From Rostratula benghalensis (lineage: Eukaryota; Chordata; Aves; Charadriiformes; Rostratulidae), in contig VXAI01000020.1 in the NCBI GenBank assembly GCA_013399305.1, positions 4,698,425 through 4,762,424 of the forward strand: DNA of 64,000 nt, given 5' to 3'. A program made the translations under genes and the position numbers. Below the pieces are notes generated by a model, which saw only the letters and a program-made list of their open reading frames with translations, did not search any database and was not told the DNA's origin. Below are positions 1 through 12,700 of this stretch, one piece after another (the stretch's first letter is position 1; every line of letters starts with the position of its first letter).

Positions 1-2908
1 TCTTAGCAGAGGACCAAATTTAGCGTGCATAAATATTTCATAACTTCATCTTGTCAAGAAATCAAACTGAACTACTTAAGGGCATTATTCCAGGAGCTGC
101 ACATCTAAACTCGAAGAATAAAACCGCCCCTCATCATAGATGTTCTCCCCCTTCAAACTGAAAGGCATGAAGGTGAAGCAACGCTTAAAACCTGGAGATC
201 TTGCATATGTATCATCTATGAACATTATATGAACATTATCCACTGAGCGTTAAACGCCATTAGGAAATTTAGAGACAATACAGTAAGGCTGGCATCTACT
301 GAAGAAACCACAGCTACAGCTTTTCAGTCCTCTCTACATCCCAGTTCTCCAGGAGAAACAAATTCTGGCTTTCACAAAAACCAGCCCAGAAACAACTCGC
401 TGCTACAGAGAGAAATGCCAATGAAATAAAAAGGTGACTGAAGACAGACATCTACAGGTGGTTTGATTTCCAACAGCATGGAACTCATGCAGCTTCCACT
501 TATCTGGAGAGGAATTCAGCACCTAAAGAAGAGATGAGACCTCTCCTTGCAACTGAACCATGACCTGTCGATGAGTATCTGCAGGCCGCACCTGCAGCGG
601 TGCGGAGGAGACAAGAGCCACACCCTGATAGAACTGGTAGAAGATATTACTTTGGTTGCAGAGGTAGCCTTAAGCTTCCTGAGCATTGGACAACACACTT
701 TTGGATTGGGCTCTGCATTTATTTTCTTCAGAACTGCATCGAGAAATTCTGACAGGGCTCCACTTGTCAGCTCTGCAAGAGAAGGCGAGTGATGCAGAGC
801 AACCACCCTAGGTCAGCAGATGCTCCAGTCATTTCCACAGACATCACACATTCTCCGCTTTCCTTCTTCAGAAGACTCCTCACTGATTCATGGTCGCCTT
901 CTCCTATAGCAAGACAAGCTCCTTCGGAAGTAGAAAAAGCATTCTCTTCATACCACCAAGACCAGGGTGTCTGCATTCTTTATAATATACTGATTTGTCT
1001 GCCATCTACAGTCCCAGAAATTAAAAGATAGATCCATAGGAGTAGGTAAAAGCAGACCCAAGAGCCTCTGACCATGTGCTGAATGGGCCAGACCTCAACC
1101 AGCTCCACCCCAAAGCCTTCAGCCCCATGCTATACCTAAGCCTGCCTCCCAGCAGGGTTTAGTGTGGGGTAGAAACATCACTCACAGGATGCCTGCACCA
1201 ACAGCTGCCTCATGTCTGGCCATCTCAGGGCACGGGCAAAAGAGCTCAGGCCTGTTTACATCCACTTCCCAGCACATACGCTTTAAGTGAGGCAGAAGGT
1301 ACAAAAAAGCCTTTGCACAACATCAGCAACATTTTCGTATCCCCAACAATTATGGGATATTCCCATCACCAGGTCTGACACGGGACCCAAAAAACCCAAA
1401 CCTTACTTGCCTGAAACCCCATAAATTTTCCCTACCCACAAAGCCCCTTCAGGTCCCTTCCAATGAAGGAGGACAAGAGGAGTAGGGAGCTCGGGAAGTA
1501 TAACATGCAGAGAGGGAAATTAGTAAGTCATCAATACATACATCCTGTTAAAGCCTGAATCACTGCCAGGAAGCTCAAGTAAATTGACAGCCTTAAGTGC
1601 AGTGACTGGAGGCCATCTTAGCTGTTTCTAGTGACAGAAGGTATTACCATGAGGAACTCCTTAACATACCAGGCTTTGCCATTCTCACAGGACAATATAC
1701 ATTTGACAGTATGGAAAGCAGCCAGCTGCAGTTAAAAAGCCAATGAGGCTTTTCTTTAACCTGCTCCTGAACACCACTTCCAAAAGGAATAGGAAAAGTA
1801 CTGCATAATCAAGGCATAAAGTCAAAACAGCCCCAGCTGGAATCATCACTGGGTTATGGGAACTGCAGGTAAGTAATAAACCAATCTTTGTCTTGACCTG
1901 CACACCGGGGAGTAACAGAAGACGATGCCCATGTTAATTTTTAACTTTTCAGATCACCACAAAACTTTCTAAGAGAACTGTTCTATTGCATTGTGGAAGT
2001 ACAAGCTTACTTTGTAAGCTAAGGAATTAAAAAGCCTGGAAATTTTTCCAGATTTGTGAGTTATCCTCTGTATTCCCTTAGAGACAGGAGGGCTGGACAG
2101 TTTTCCCAGAGCTACCACGCAACGCACACACACACACACTATTGTAAAGCAGCTGTCCGAGCCTTTATAAAAAAATTCCCATATTTCCCCAGTTCTCTGT
2201 GCTGACACAGTACTTTCTAAGGCATGTATCTAGGAAAGGTAAAACACTGCTGTCATAGCTATAGACTCCCTTCCTGTTTCCTGGAGTAAATAGACAGCCG
2301 CAGACTTGGAGACTGCAGGTGAGCACCCAAGTGAACAGCAATAAAAAGTTACCTGGAGACTGTCAAGGCTTCTTATGTTACTCCTCTTTTTACAGTTCCG
2401 TGGCTTTTTCAGCCAACTGCAACACTTGGGATTTGACCCATTTGGCTATTTAATATCCCTTCTTTTTTGGCTTTGGTGCAGCATCACTTCATCACACGGC
2501 GCTGGGTCTCCAGCGCCGAAAATGCCCTTCCACGTTCTAAATGGAGACCATGAGGACCTTTCCCAGGGACTGTTAAGGCTTCAACTAAGCAACCCTGGAC
2601 ACACACGGTGACACAAGGACGGACGAGGGGGTTTACTGCCCAGATATTTTGATGCAAAGCAAAGCACGGACCGCGATGCAAGCCGAAGCCTCCCACCGGC
2701 ACCCGGTGACGGCAGACGCCGGTGTTGAGGACCGCAGGGAAAGTACTCCGGGGAGCGGCGGGGCTCTCCGGCCCCCTCCAGCCTCCGGAGAAAAGAGGGT
2801 GCCCTCCGGGGCTCCGGCAGCTCTCCCCGGGAGCGGCCCCCGCCGCTCGCCCCGCTCCCCACCGGGCTGAGCCGCCCCCCCCCACCGCCCGCCCGGCGCC
2901 CCACGCAC
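1..2908 (-). other. GAREM1 intron 1 (5' part), no recognised gene
   Basis: This is sequence downstream of the GAREM1 exon 1 donor. It holds a (CA)n run at 2125-2139. Minus-strand open frames at 516-806 and 767-976 overlap and look mildly protein-like, but I cannot identify them. Otherwise I see nothing. Confidence 0.7.
2125..2139. repeat. (CA)n microsatellite
   Basis: This is a short uninterrupted CA dinucleotide run in GAREM1 intron 1. Confidence 0.85.
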
Positions 2909-3029
2909 CGCTGTCCAGCCGGGCGATCTGGGGGAGCCGGTAGGTGCTGACGAGCAGGTCCAAGGGGACGGCCACCGCGCTCCACTTCACGTCCTTGAGG
3001 CTGAAGCCCAGCGGCGGGCCGGGGTCCAT
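2909..3029 (-). CDS. GAREM1: GAREM1 first coding exon (partial gene)
   Basis: GAREM1 (FAM59A) is an adaptor that binds GRB2 and SHP2 and carries EGF-receptor signals to MAPK/ERK; its N-terminus opens a CABIT domain. This exon encodes 40 residues plus one base. It starts MDPGPPLGFSLKDVKW and continues through LDLLVSTYRLPQIARLDS, which matches the vertebrate GAREM1 N-terminus as I recall it. GAREM2 begins differently. The ATG lies at 3029-3027 in a CpG island. A donor (gtgcgt) follows at 2908, leaving one base of the next Gly codon, as in the human gene. The remaining exons lie beyond the left edge: positions 1-2908 are intron 1. Transcription runs leftwards, in the same direction as the Rab gene upstream. 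Confidence 0.93.
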
Positions 3030-3420
3030 CTTCCCGGCCCGGAGAGAAGAGGGGAGAGGAGCCAGACAGGCAGAGCCGGCGGAGAGGGGGACGGAGGGAA
3101 GGAGCCCGGCTCGTTCAGCGCCGGCCGCCCCGGGACATTGCCGGGCTAGGCAGAAGGAGGGACCGCTGCTGGTGCTGCTGCAGCGGCTGCTGGTGCTGCT
3201 CCCGCCGCCCCCCGGGACCGGCTGGGGCCGCCCGCCGCCGCCGCCGCCGCCGCGCCTGGCCCAGGAAGCGCCATCCCAGCACTGAGTAATCAACAGGGTG
3301 CGAGCAACGCCTGCGCAGCTGCCGCTCCTCCCCGCGCCGAAAAGGAAAGTGCCGGGCTCCCTGCCCGCCCGCCGGGGACCGCCGCCGCCGAGCCCGTCCC
3401 TCTCACTCCACCCTCCGACC

Positions 3421-3480
3421 GCTCGCCCGCCCTGCAGCTCGCCCGCCCTGCAGCTCGCCCGCCCTGCAGCTCGCCCGCCG
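3421..3480. repeat. 16-bp GC-rich tandem repeat, about 3.75 copies
   Basis: The unit gctcgcccgccctgca repeats perfectly three times from 3421 to 3468 and then partially to 3480. It lies within the CpG island about 400 bp upstream of the GAREM1 ATG. Confidence 0.9.
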
Positions 3481-3650
3481 CGGGGGGAGCCCCCTCGGGT
3501 CTCCGTCCCTCCCTCCCTCCGTGATCCGCCGGGGGTGGGCGGAGAGGCTGCGGGGTCTCTGCCCGGCGCCGGGATTCGCAGGTGCCGCTTCCCCGCAGGA
3601 GGCGGCGGGGACCCGCCTGCCCGCGCCTTTGCGGTCGGTAGCTAAAATGT

Positions 3651-6600
3651 CTCGTTTCGCTTATGGCAGCTATTTTTTTTGAGCGAGCGGGCTGCATCGC
3701 GTCTTCTCGCTATTTATTTTAGTGTAGGAACTTTGGGAAATTCGTCCTACATGAAGGAAAAAATCCAATTAGATGGCATTTTAGTTATTTTAGTTTTCAC
3801 CTGCAAACCATGCATGGGTATTTAAAGTATGAAGAGTAGCGCATAGAAGTTAGAGGAAATATTTTTGTCATTGCTACTGCACGTGTAAGTATCACACGTA
3901 TCATACATTTGAGGGTCCTCAGATCACGGGAGAATTTAAAATCAACTGCTAGTTCTCTTTTCAAAGTGGCTTATGTGATGAAGTCTTACATGATTTTCCT
4001 AAGATGTTTTATTTAACATTATCATGTTTTATACATCCCTTTGCTCTCCAGACTGCTAGGCTGCAGAAACTCTGGGATATTAAACCAGAAAAACTAACTC
4101 CTGGGTGGTTGTACTGTACTGTGCTTGAGTTTATTTTGTTCACTTCTGTGTCAAAACTGTTTATTTTATCGCTGTCAACTTGGCTACGTTTAAGGCCATA
4201 CTGTTGAGTGGAAACATAAAAGTTGCCTTCCAGTGATTTGTAAAAAACTGCTGGAAACACCCACAGCTGCTATGGCTCTCCAAGGCTTCCTCTTGGGCGG
4301 TATCCGTCTCTGGGAGTGCTGGGGATGGCCCAGCCTGGGGAAAAGCCCTCCTTGTTGCTGGCCCTCCCTGGCGTGCTGGGTGAAGGGCTGGCCACCGCTG
4401 CGTGCCTCCCTATCTGCTGGTGCCTCCCTATCTATCTGCTGGGAGGGCCCACAGACAGACAGGCTCTTGTTCTGCACTGCTGCAAACAAGAGACTGGGAC
4501 TTTATCCCTCCTCTCCAAGAAGAAACAAAGACCATGGAAGCCAGTCGGCAGAGAGGATTACAGAAAATCCACATTATCTTGCTCTAAGTGGATGAGGGTC
4601 GGGTTGAACCCCATCCTGCTGCGGATCCGTGGTTGAGCTACGCAGTTTGGCACAGGGGTTACCCAGCACTATGAAAAACCTTCATTCCCTACACTCACCT
4701 CACTGTTGTTAGGTCCTACCTACCAGAATGTTTAGCTTTAAAATCATGACACTGATTTTTTTTTTTTTTGAAAGTAGCTTCCCTTTACAATGTTCACCAT
4801 GAGCTTTGAACAACTTAAGTGAATTAAGTTATTGAAGTGCAAAGTGATTTAATAGCTGAGTCTTATTGTTGAAATATGGGAACTAAAAGCAAGGCTTTAA
4901 CTTGTTCAGGTTTGACAAGGTTATTGGGTGCAGTGTATATGGCAAAACAGATCAGGTGAAACTGGGATTCAGCAGGACTTGAATCACTACTCTGTCAAGA
5001 ATTGGTTTTAAACTCTGTCTTGGGCACCATTAATTCCAGGACAGATACTGTCTCACAGCGTGTTCTTCGCTCTGATATCATGCACTTCTACTGCCTGGGA
5101 AGAAAATGCATCTTTCACACAGAAAGAGCTTGTGCTGACTTTTTCTTTAAAGATTTTTTTTTTTCTTTTCATTTTTCAGATGGTTGTAGATGTCCTACGG
5201 CTTTTAAGTCTGTCTTCGTATAACCGTGGTTGTGTTCTCTCCCACCGGCAGAACCCAACCCACTCTTACCTGTCCTACTGGAACAACAGGCATTTTTTAA
5301 CAACGTAACTTCAAGATACTATCTAAATTTCCTTCACCTATTTCTGGGTAAAGAGACGTCATAAATCATACTAGTATTTAAATGTCTCACCAGAGCTCTT
5401 CTAGTGACTTTATTATGTGTCCTAACTGTACTATAGCTCAGCCTCCCTGAAATATGTTCTAAGATTACCTACACAGTGTTCAAGTCACCAGCACATACCA
5501 ATCTCAGACAATTTCTTGTTTTAACTGCACCTTATGTGTAATTAACACTTTCGATATAATAATTTCTCTGATGTCTGGCAATGCCCTAGTTCCTTAGTGT
5601 GATCTCTTACTGGAGTCTCCTACTGGTGCAAAAAGCTATGGAAGCCGTGGGGCCTGGAGAGGAACCCCGTGAGCAGATCCACCTCGGGATGAGGGCTCCA
5701 GTTACAAAACATCTTAGGTTTTGTGTATGTGTCTTTCACATAAAAATTTTATCTATCAACAGCAAATTGTCACCACAAACCATAAGCAGTGGCAGGAGGA
5801 CTCGGAAAAACTCCTGAAATTATTCTCAAATGCACTTTGAATTGACTTTCATGTTGATTTCACAACACATTTATGCAGCAGCCTGTAAAATCTCTAGTAC
5901 ATATTTATTCCATTGCTGACAGAATGGTTCTTAAAGCATTTCTGACCATCATCAGCTCACATCTATGCTAACATTTGAAATGGGGCTGTTCACAAGAAAC
6001 TGACTTTAGTACCAATCTGGTAAACGTGCTTTACACTATAGCATGCATAAAGCTCAACCTTATACAGCAAGTTTCATGTGAAGCCACCATAGCCGGTATT
6101 TCTTTTAAAAAACCCAAGAATTTGCATTCCATCTTCATACATGTGATTTGCCTTGAAATCAAAGGCCTGATTTTCATAATAAATATTTACAGGTCCAAGG
6201 GGGAAACAACGGGAGATGCAGTGATGGTTTCAGAATCAGATCCTGAACACCTACTTTTCCCTGGGGTGAGGGGGGAAGGGGAAAGAGAACAATGTATTCA
6301 ATGCAGTTGGTGTCTGTGCATCTCATGTTTTGGGAGAGAATGCTATTCCTGCCTTACTTATTCCTGGCAAAATCCAACCCATCTTTGCTCATCCAAAGAA
6401 TTCTAAAGAGATCTGAGGGTCTGGTGAGAACGTTCACCTTTTATCTTCTATTTCATTATAAGAGGTGTCCTCTTCTTTCCAGTCAAATCCCTTTTTTAAT
6501 CTTTATTTATTCTAAAAATTCCATCTGTGGGAATCTGGGCAATGCTATAGGTTATGTATGGACAGAACCAGAAAGATAAGGTCACAGAATGTTACAAAAT
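3651..6600. other. Intergenic, no recognised feature
   Basis: This is AT-rich sequence between the GAREM1 CpG island and an old CR1. It contains only short open frames, homopolymer T runs (for example near 4752-4769) and a small duplication of a ctatctgctgg-like phrase near 4410-4442. I see no exon, RNA gene or mobile element here. Confidence 0.55.
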
Positions 6601-6879
6601 TCGCTTTAAACGCTAGCAATGATGTTGGAAAAATGCATGGTGAGAAGGCCAAGGACAAAAGTGGTCTGTTACTGCATAACGGGGGCAGTCTCTCTAATCA
6701 TCACCTAATGACTGGTGATGCTGAGATACCAGTATTCTTCATGCCTTTTTCAACCTGAATCTTCAATTTAAGAAAGCAAATGTGATTTCTCTACGAGCCA
6801 CACTGACAAAAGTCTGAGCTTAGGCTAGAAACATGAAGAAATAGATTGCAAAATACTTAGACAAACTGAAGATTTTTGG

Positions 6880-8165
6880 ATAGACTGGACCTGATGAAAC
6901 TCACTTAGGGTTCAAGCAATGTTAGAGCTGCTACTGATTATCTCTGAGCATCAGCAAAGAACGAGCGTGGTTCCAGAAAACTGAAAATGATTGCATCTCT
7001 CTCAAGGGGTGGGAGGAAAGAGCTCTACAATCTGATTAGTTGAATTTGTACTAAAAATAAAAAGTAATTTAAAAAATAAAAAGAAAGGAAAAAAAGAAAA
7101 ATATTTCAAGGGGTAATCCAACCATTTGCAAGAATCTAGAAAGTAAAGATAAGAGAAGTAACAGCATGGGTTTGTCAGTAACAAATAATACCAGACCAAT
7201 CTAGTCTACTTCTAGGGGATGGTAAAAGGCTTTGTGGGCAGAGCAGAAAGATTGAGGATCACAGAGTTTCATGTAATGTGCTCTTAACTGCAAACAAAAT
7301 ACGGTCTAGACAAGTGTATAAAATGAGTGCAAAATTATTTGGAAATAATTAGTACCCCCAAGCTGAAAGGATACACTGAGATCTGTCCTGGAATCAGAAC
7401 TATCCAGTACTTTCATCACCACCTTTGATGACTGAGCAGAGTAGACTTAGTCACATTTGGAGACTGTATCTACAGAAAGATGCTCCAACTGTGCTGGAGC
7501 ACAACATCACGATTCAGATGGATCTTGGCAGATCAGAGGAACTGAAATGTCACTGAATGAGGAGAAACAGAAGGTTCTACACATACAAAGGAATAGTCAA
7601 CTGCACAAGTAGGTACCAGGATTAAAAAGCCGTTCTTCGGAAAAGAGATTATGGATGACAAGCAGTGTTAGGCCACCTTGCATTATGCTGATGATGGAAT
7701 GCAAAAATAGGAGTATCATAAATAAGACAATGAAAAAGTTCTTTTAATCTAACCAGCTGTTTTTATTTAAACTGGAATAGTCTGTTCAGTTTTCAGGTCT
7801 ACACTCCAGGACAGCTGAGAACCAACTGAGAAATGTCAAGAGGAGAGGGGCAAAAATGGCAAAGGATTCTGAAACACAAGTTTTCTGGCCTAAAGAGGAG
7901 AGAGAGGGGGCAGACAGCGGCATTCACCTACCTCAAGAGGAAAGGGAAAACCTGCTTTCCATGTGTAGCAGTTAGGTTGAGCATTAGGAAACCTCCTGCT
8001 TGCCAAACCGGTTAAGTAAGGGCTGGACATCGTTCCAAGACACTGTGAAATCTCCATCCCTGCAGGTCTCTAAGCGTCTTCTCGCTGTACAGCGGGGACA
8101 GCTGATCTGAGGCCGAGGTAAGACGAGGACCTAGACAGCATCTAAAATCTCTTCCAGCACTATTT
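6880..8165 (+). mobile_element. Old, degenerate CR1 LINE fragment
   Basis: The plus strand shows decayed CR1 ORF2 and 3' region landmarks in order: a 'ctgatgaaactcacttaggg' phrase near 6890, a 'ccaatctagtctacttcta' phrase near 7196, the 'gttaggccaccttgcattatg' region near 7666, and a 'gttaggttgagcattagga' to 'ccatccctgcaggtctctaa' terminal region near 7970-8072. Many indels and no usable open frame suggest an old copy. Edges are approximate. It lies downstream of the Rab gene. Confidence 0.65.
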
Positions 8166-8648
8166 TCCTCCTCTGCTATGGTTGTAGCTAAGGCAGGGAT
8201 TATCCTTTGCTGCTTGTTTTCAAATTTTGCTCTCAACACCAGCTTAAGTGACTGGCCATGATGAGTAGCCTCAGGAGCAGCTGTAAATATGTGGCCCTTC
8301 CCATCCTTCTGCAAGCCAACTACATGGCCTTGTGGCACACCAACCTGGTGGGATGCTGAGGCACATGAGGTCCCATGTGCTTCAGAAAGCATTTTCCAGC
8401 TGAGCCCATTGTCTCAATACCAAATTTAATAATAACTTGATATTACGACAATCTGTACACAGCCCTTAAAAAAGAAGGAGGCATAGTTCAGGAGAGTAGT
8501 GACAGTCCAGAATGATAAACCAGTGGAGCTAGCAGTTATTCTGGATGTGCTGGGATAGCTCACAACATGATTTTGCACAGTAGTATTATTCACTCACAAA
8601 TGGTGATAAAACAATTAAATTTAATAACTCGAGCCATACTTCCCAGGC

Positions 8649-8667
8649 AAAAAAAAAAAAAAAAAAG
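8649..8667. repeat. Poly-A tract
   Basis: This is an uninterrupted run of about 18 A on the plus strand, with no recognisable retroposon upstream. Confidence 0.8.
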
Positions 8668-9718
8668 ACGACAATATAATCACCGCAATTCTTCAAATTT
8701 CCCAACTTGTGTTTGCTTTGTGCTTGTCCTGCAGGTTTGATTTGTGTTCTCTGCTTTTCATCAATGAAAAAGAAACTGGCATCCGGATTCTGCCCTGCTT
8801 TAAATTTAAAGAAAATCTGATATCCTCCACTGAAATTAAAGATATTACATACCAGTATAAAAGAGATCTAAAAAAGCAGATTCAGATACCTGATGTATTT
8901 AGGAAATAAGAATATAAGAAAATAACATGAATGCCTCACAATATCAAACAAGTACTGCCTGCCCTTTTAATATTGTTATCGTTTATGGCAAAAGGAACAT
9001 TTGAAAATGTAGGTGTGCTGCTAACACCTGCCTGAATTATTTTATAGAATAATAAAAGTTTATATGAGCAAGATAATTATTGCTGGATGCATTCTGTTGT
9101 TCTGTGTTTTCTGCCCTCTAAGGAAGGTTCAGTCACATATTGATCTTTTCTCCCAGCCCTCACCTTTGCAGCCTCCCTGTTCAAGGATATTCAAGTAACA
9201 CGTATGTTTCTGAAATGGATATAAAAGAATCAAAGCAAAAAATTCCCAGGAAACTATCTTAAGGAACTGCAGCAAATATCAACTACTTAAAGAGACATTA
9301 TATAGGGGGTAGCATAAGTGATTTAATGTATCAGAAGGTTGCCTGTGTGATGATGTCCATGTTCAATTGTATTATAAATCTGGTATAAATAACACAGAAA
9401 AAAAAAAAGTCAAGGTATATTACCTTTTTTTTTTTTTTAATAAGAGAAGATCAGTACACTTAGATTTCATTTCTGCAAATGTTTGTATGCAAATGCAGTC
9501 ATCCTGTGACGCATCTAATAATTCCCAAGTCAGATAATTGTTTTAACTTCACATTAAACATATGAAAATATAATATAAAAATATAAAAACATTTGGCAAC
9601 AATGTTTGTGCAAAGGATGCCTAAATGTCGTGTTTTGGGATGACAGGCTTACTTTAAAAATCCTGTATGTTCCTTTGCAAGTATTTTCTGAAGAGAAAAT
9701 GAAGTAAGAAACAGTATT

Positions 9719-9799
9719 TCAGAATGCACAGCAGGTTCTGGTTCTCTTCTTACTTTCATTTAGATTCACAACATCTAAGTCATACAATACACAGGATTT
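9719..9799 (-). CDS. Rab GTPase exon 6 (hypervariable tail, CC prenylation site)
   Basis: This 81-nt terminal exon follows a long pyrimidine-rich acceptor (tttgtttgctttacag). It reads in phase 0 from exon 5 and gives 26 residues, starting [17 protein letters not shown], then KRTRT and CCAF, then TGA at 9721-9719. The exon is too short to stand out on its own. Support comes from matching phase, the polybasic stretch and the CC motif at the usual distance from the end for a 210-residue Rab. No canonical AATAAA was found just downstream on the minus strand; ATTAAA variants occur near 9441 and 9326. Confidence 0.85.
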   Translation of the reverse strand, partial: KSCVLYDLDVVNLNESKKRTRTCCAF

Positions 9800-12700
9800 C
9801 TGTAAAGCAAACAAAAGCAAACAATTAAGACAACTAGAACAAAACCATCACAAAGCTTGAATTTTCACATATACAAAAGATTTGGTAGGGTCTCTGGATG
9901 TATTTTTCCTTTGAATATTGAATTAAAAGACTGCAGTTTTCTAACAAATTAGATGGAGACTGATGCATGTGCAAGTCCCAGCTTGGCATATTTACATTCT
10001 TCAGCTGCCTCAAACATCTCTCCTAACTCTGAAGGTGACAAATGATAGAAAGTGTCTTTTGAGGAGACACTACAAACCATACAAACTGACCCTGTAAATC
10101 TTTACTCACATGAATTGTTCTAGATGTACAGGTTCTTAGGTTGACTATACCAATTTTCAGTAATTTGCAGATAAATATGCTAATTTTAAAGTATTGAGCA
10201 TGGGGTGCAAAAATCCAGTTGAAAGGAGTAGGGAAATATACAACAACAGTACCCATTAAAGAAAAGCACAGGCTGGTAACTGTTACAGAGGACATTATTT
10301 TTTTTCATGTAATTCACTAAAATTCTCTGATTTCTTATCTTTATTTAATAAGCAGGAATACCCACAAATGGAAACAACTCAGGTTTTATCACGATAAACT
10401 ATCAAAAGAGCCCTCTGCTCTTGTGAAACATTGATGTAACTGACTGCAAAAGTGGACTAAAATGAAAATAAAAATCATCAAAACCAGGACTCCTCCTTTT
10501 AGCAATAAACTCAACTAGATAATTAGTGCTGACCAAAGAAACAATCAAACCCAGTTGTGCAATACAGTATGAGTAAGTGTTGCAATCTTGTACTCCAGAA
10601 CTATGAACACTGCACCTGAACTCAGGCATAAAGATGTAGAGAATATTGACACAAGCCCAGGGACAAAAAAAAGTCCTCATTTCTCCTCTTGCCATTCTCC
10701 TGCCTGCTTCTTGGGCAGGTCCACCAAGTATGTAATGATACACAGAGAAGTAAGCACAAGCACTGGATTCACCACATTCCTCTCTCAAACCAAACCCAAA
10801 AGCCATAAACAGCCACTTCTGACAATAAAAATAAGCTTCCAGAGAGGACAGCCATCTAAGGTGGAATTTGTGAAATTGAGCGGACAGGAAAAAAAAGGAA
10901 GAGGGACAACAAAGCACCATGTAGTGCAATGCTAATCATGATTCAAAATCAAGAACTTAACATATACAATGTGAAAGGGGAGTTGAACATTGGCTACATG
11001 CAGAAAGGTACACCTAAAATTACTGACATGAATCAAAACAAGAGGAAAATAAAGGTTCTCCCATGTTACAATAAGCCTCAGGCTTCTTTGGATGAAAAGT
11101 ACTCGACATTACCCAAAATTCTGGAGAAGACACATTAAGTTTGTTTCTTTTTTCTTTCTGTAGCCATAGTTTTAGCTCTCCCAGCCTGCTAGCTGCCCTG
11201 GGCCAGGGCCATCCCCATGAAGAGGGTGGCTGAGCCCATTCCTGGGGCTGCAGGGACACAGGGAGGCTCCCACAGTGCACGCTGCTGGGGGAGAAGATGG
11301 AACACCTGGGAAGGGATCGGAAGTGATGGATAGAGACAGGAGCTGATGGCAGGAAAGGTATCATAGTGTCTAAACATCAGGATGGATGCAGAAGCCGTCA
11401 TCAATAAAATTATTGACACTTATTGTTCTGATGCTAGAGCTGGAAGACTGTGACTTACTGATTTGAGAAATTACTTGTCATTACTGACGTCTAAATCATG
11501 CATGAAGAAATACAGCATGTGCACTTTTACCTGGATTTTTTGTTGGAGTGACAAGTACCAACAGACATACCATTTTTATTACCCTTGAGAGTTCACACAA
11601 ATTCCAATATGCAGCTCCATAACTTCTCATTTGTTTTAATTTTTGCACAGTTGTGCAAGGTGCTTGAATACAGACATTAGCCATCATGATTTGTACTAGG
11701 TAGAGACAGCATTTGATAATCTTCAAGTGTAGACAATAGATGTAAAGTATGAAGACCTCTTAAAAGAGGGAGGAAAGCAGAATTTAAAGTACACAACCAT
11801 AACCTTGTCATCTCAAGAAACAAGACACCACACTCTGGTTCAGTGACAAGATTCTGCTGTGGGAGGAAGAAGCTTTGGAAGACGATGGCACAATAAGAAA
11901 TTGAAATTCACTCTATTAAGACCAAGAAATAACACTGAGCATTGATTACTGTAGACATAAACTAAGTAGGTTATGTTTCACCCCTGCTTGTTCTTCAGGA
12001 GAAAAATACTCAGTTTAAGTAGTCAAAGAGTTTTAGAAAAATCCCTGTTTGAACAATTTCAGAATTCATGTTTCACTGACTTAACTTTAGAGGAAATGGG
12101 TAATTTAAATGTGTTGCAGGTTCTGTCTAACTTTGTGCTTTCAGTTAGAGGGAAGAAGCTTGCATATTGTTTAAATGCTGGAGATGCTTATTTGTGAATA
12201 TTGTACTATTCAATAGTGCTTTTGGGTGGTGAGTCAGCTTTCATGTGTAAGTACAGCAAAGGATGCTCAGTACAAGAAATTATTTAAATGGTGAAATCTT
12301 TTGACAATGAAATGGTTCATATAATTTGTAAAGCCATTATCTGATAGAAGTTCAGCAACCAATTAGCCAGAATGGAAAGAGAAGAACCACCTCCCAGCAA
12401 ATAAAGATGTAATAGTTTGTTTTAAAAGCCATTTAATAGTTGAGGACTTTAAGAATCATTTCAGTATGACAAGACTATTCCATGCAGGATTGCCATCAAA
12501 CAAACAAGGGCCCGGGACTCATTTCAGCAAATGTCCTACACCCACATTTAAGAAGCGCACATTCACTTGAAGAGATACGACAGAGCAACAATCAGGCAAC
12601 CTGACACAGTGCTCAACTTCAGCAGAGCCTTGGAAGAGGTGGGGCACTCTCCTCTCCCAAAATTCCAGCAGGGAGGTATGCAAATCTGTCCCACCTGTGA

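Larger units (their letters stand above)
2690..3650. promoter_or_regulatory. CpG island / GAREM1 promoter region
   Basis: This is a GC- and CpG-rich block that contrasts sharply with the AT-rich flanks. It covers GAREM1 coding exon 1 and the sequence upstream of it on the minus strand. It contains CTG/CAG-type and GCC-type trinucleotide runs (about 3168-3200 and 3232-3253) and a 16-bp tandem repeat at 3421-3480. Long open frames here on both strands come from base composition and are not genes. The transcription start site was not located. Confidence 0.85.

Noticed and set aside
2484..3293. A 269-codon minus frame through GAREM1 exon 1 and neighbouring frames at 2581-3697
   Set aside because: Only the 40 codons at 2909-3029 match GAREM1. 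The rest is GC-rich CpG-island sequence where stop codons are rare, and a good splice donor ends the exon.
5280..5350. A candidate last Rab exon after a good acceptor (ctctttacccag)
   Set aside because: In the required phase it stops after one codon. The exon at 9799-9719 fits in phase and carries the CC motif.
9240..9290. Another candidate Rab C-terminus with adjacent Cys codons (minus strand)
   Set aside because: An in-frame stop lies just upstream and the acceptor falls after the Cys codons, so no usable exon results.
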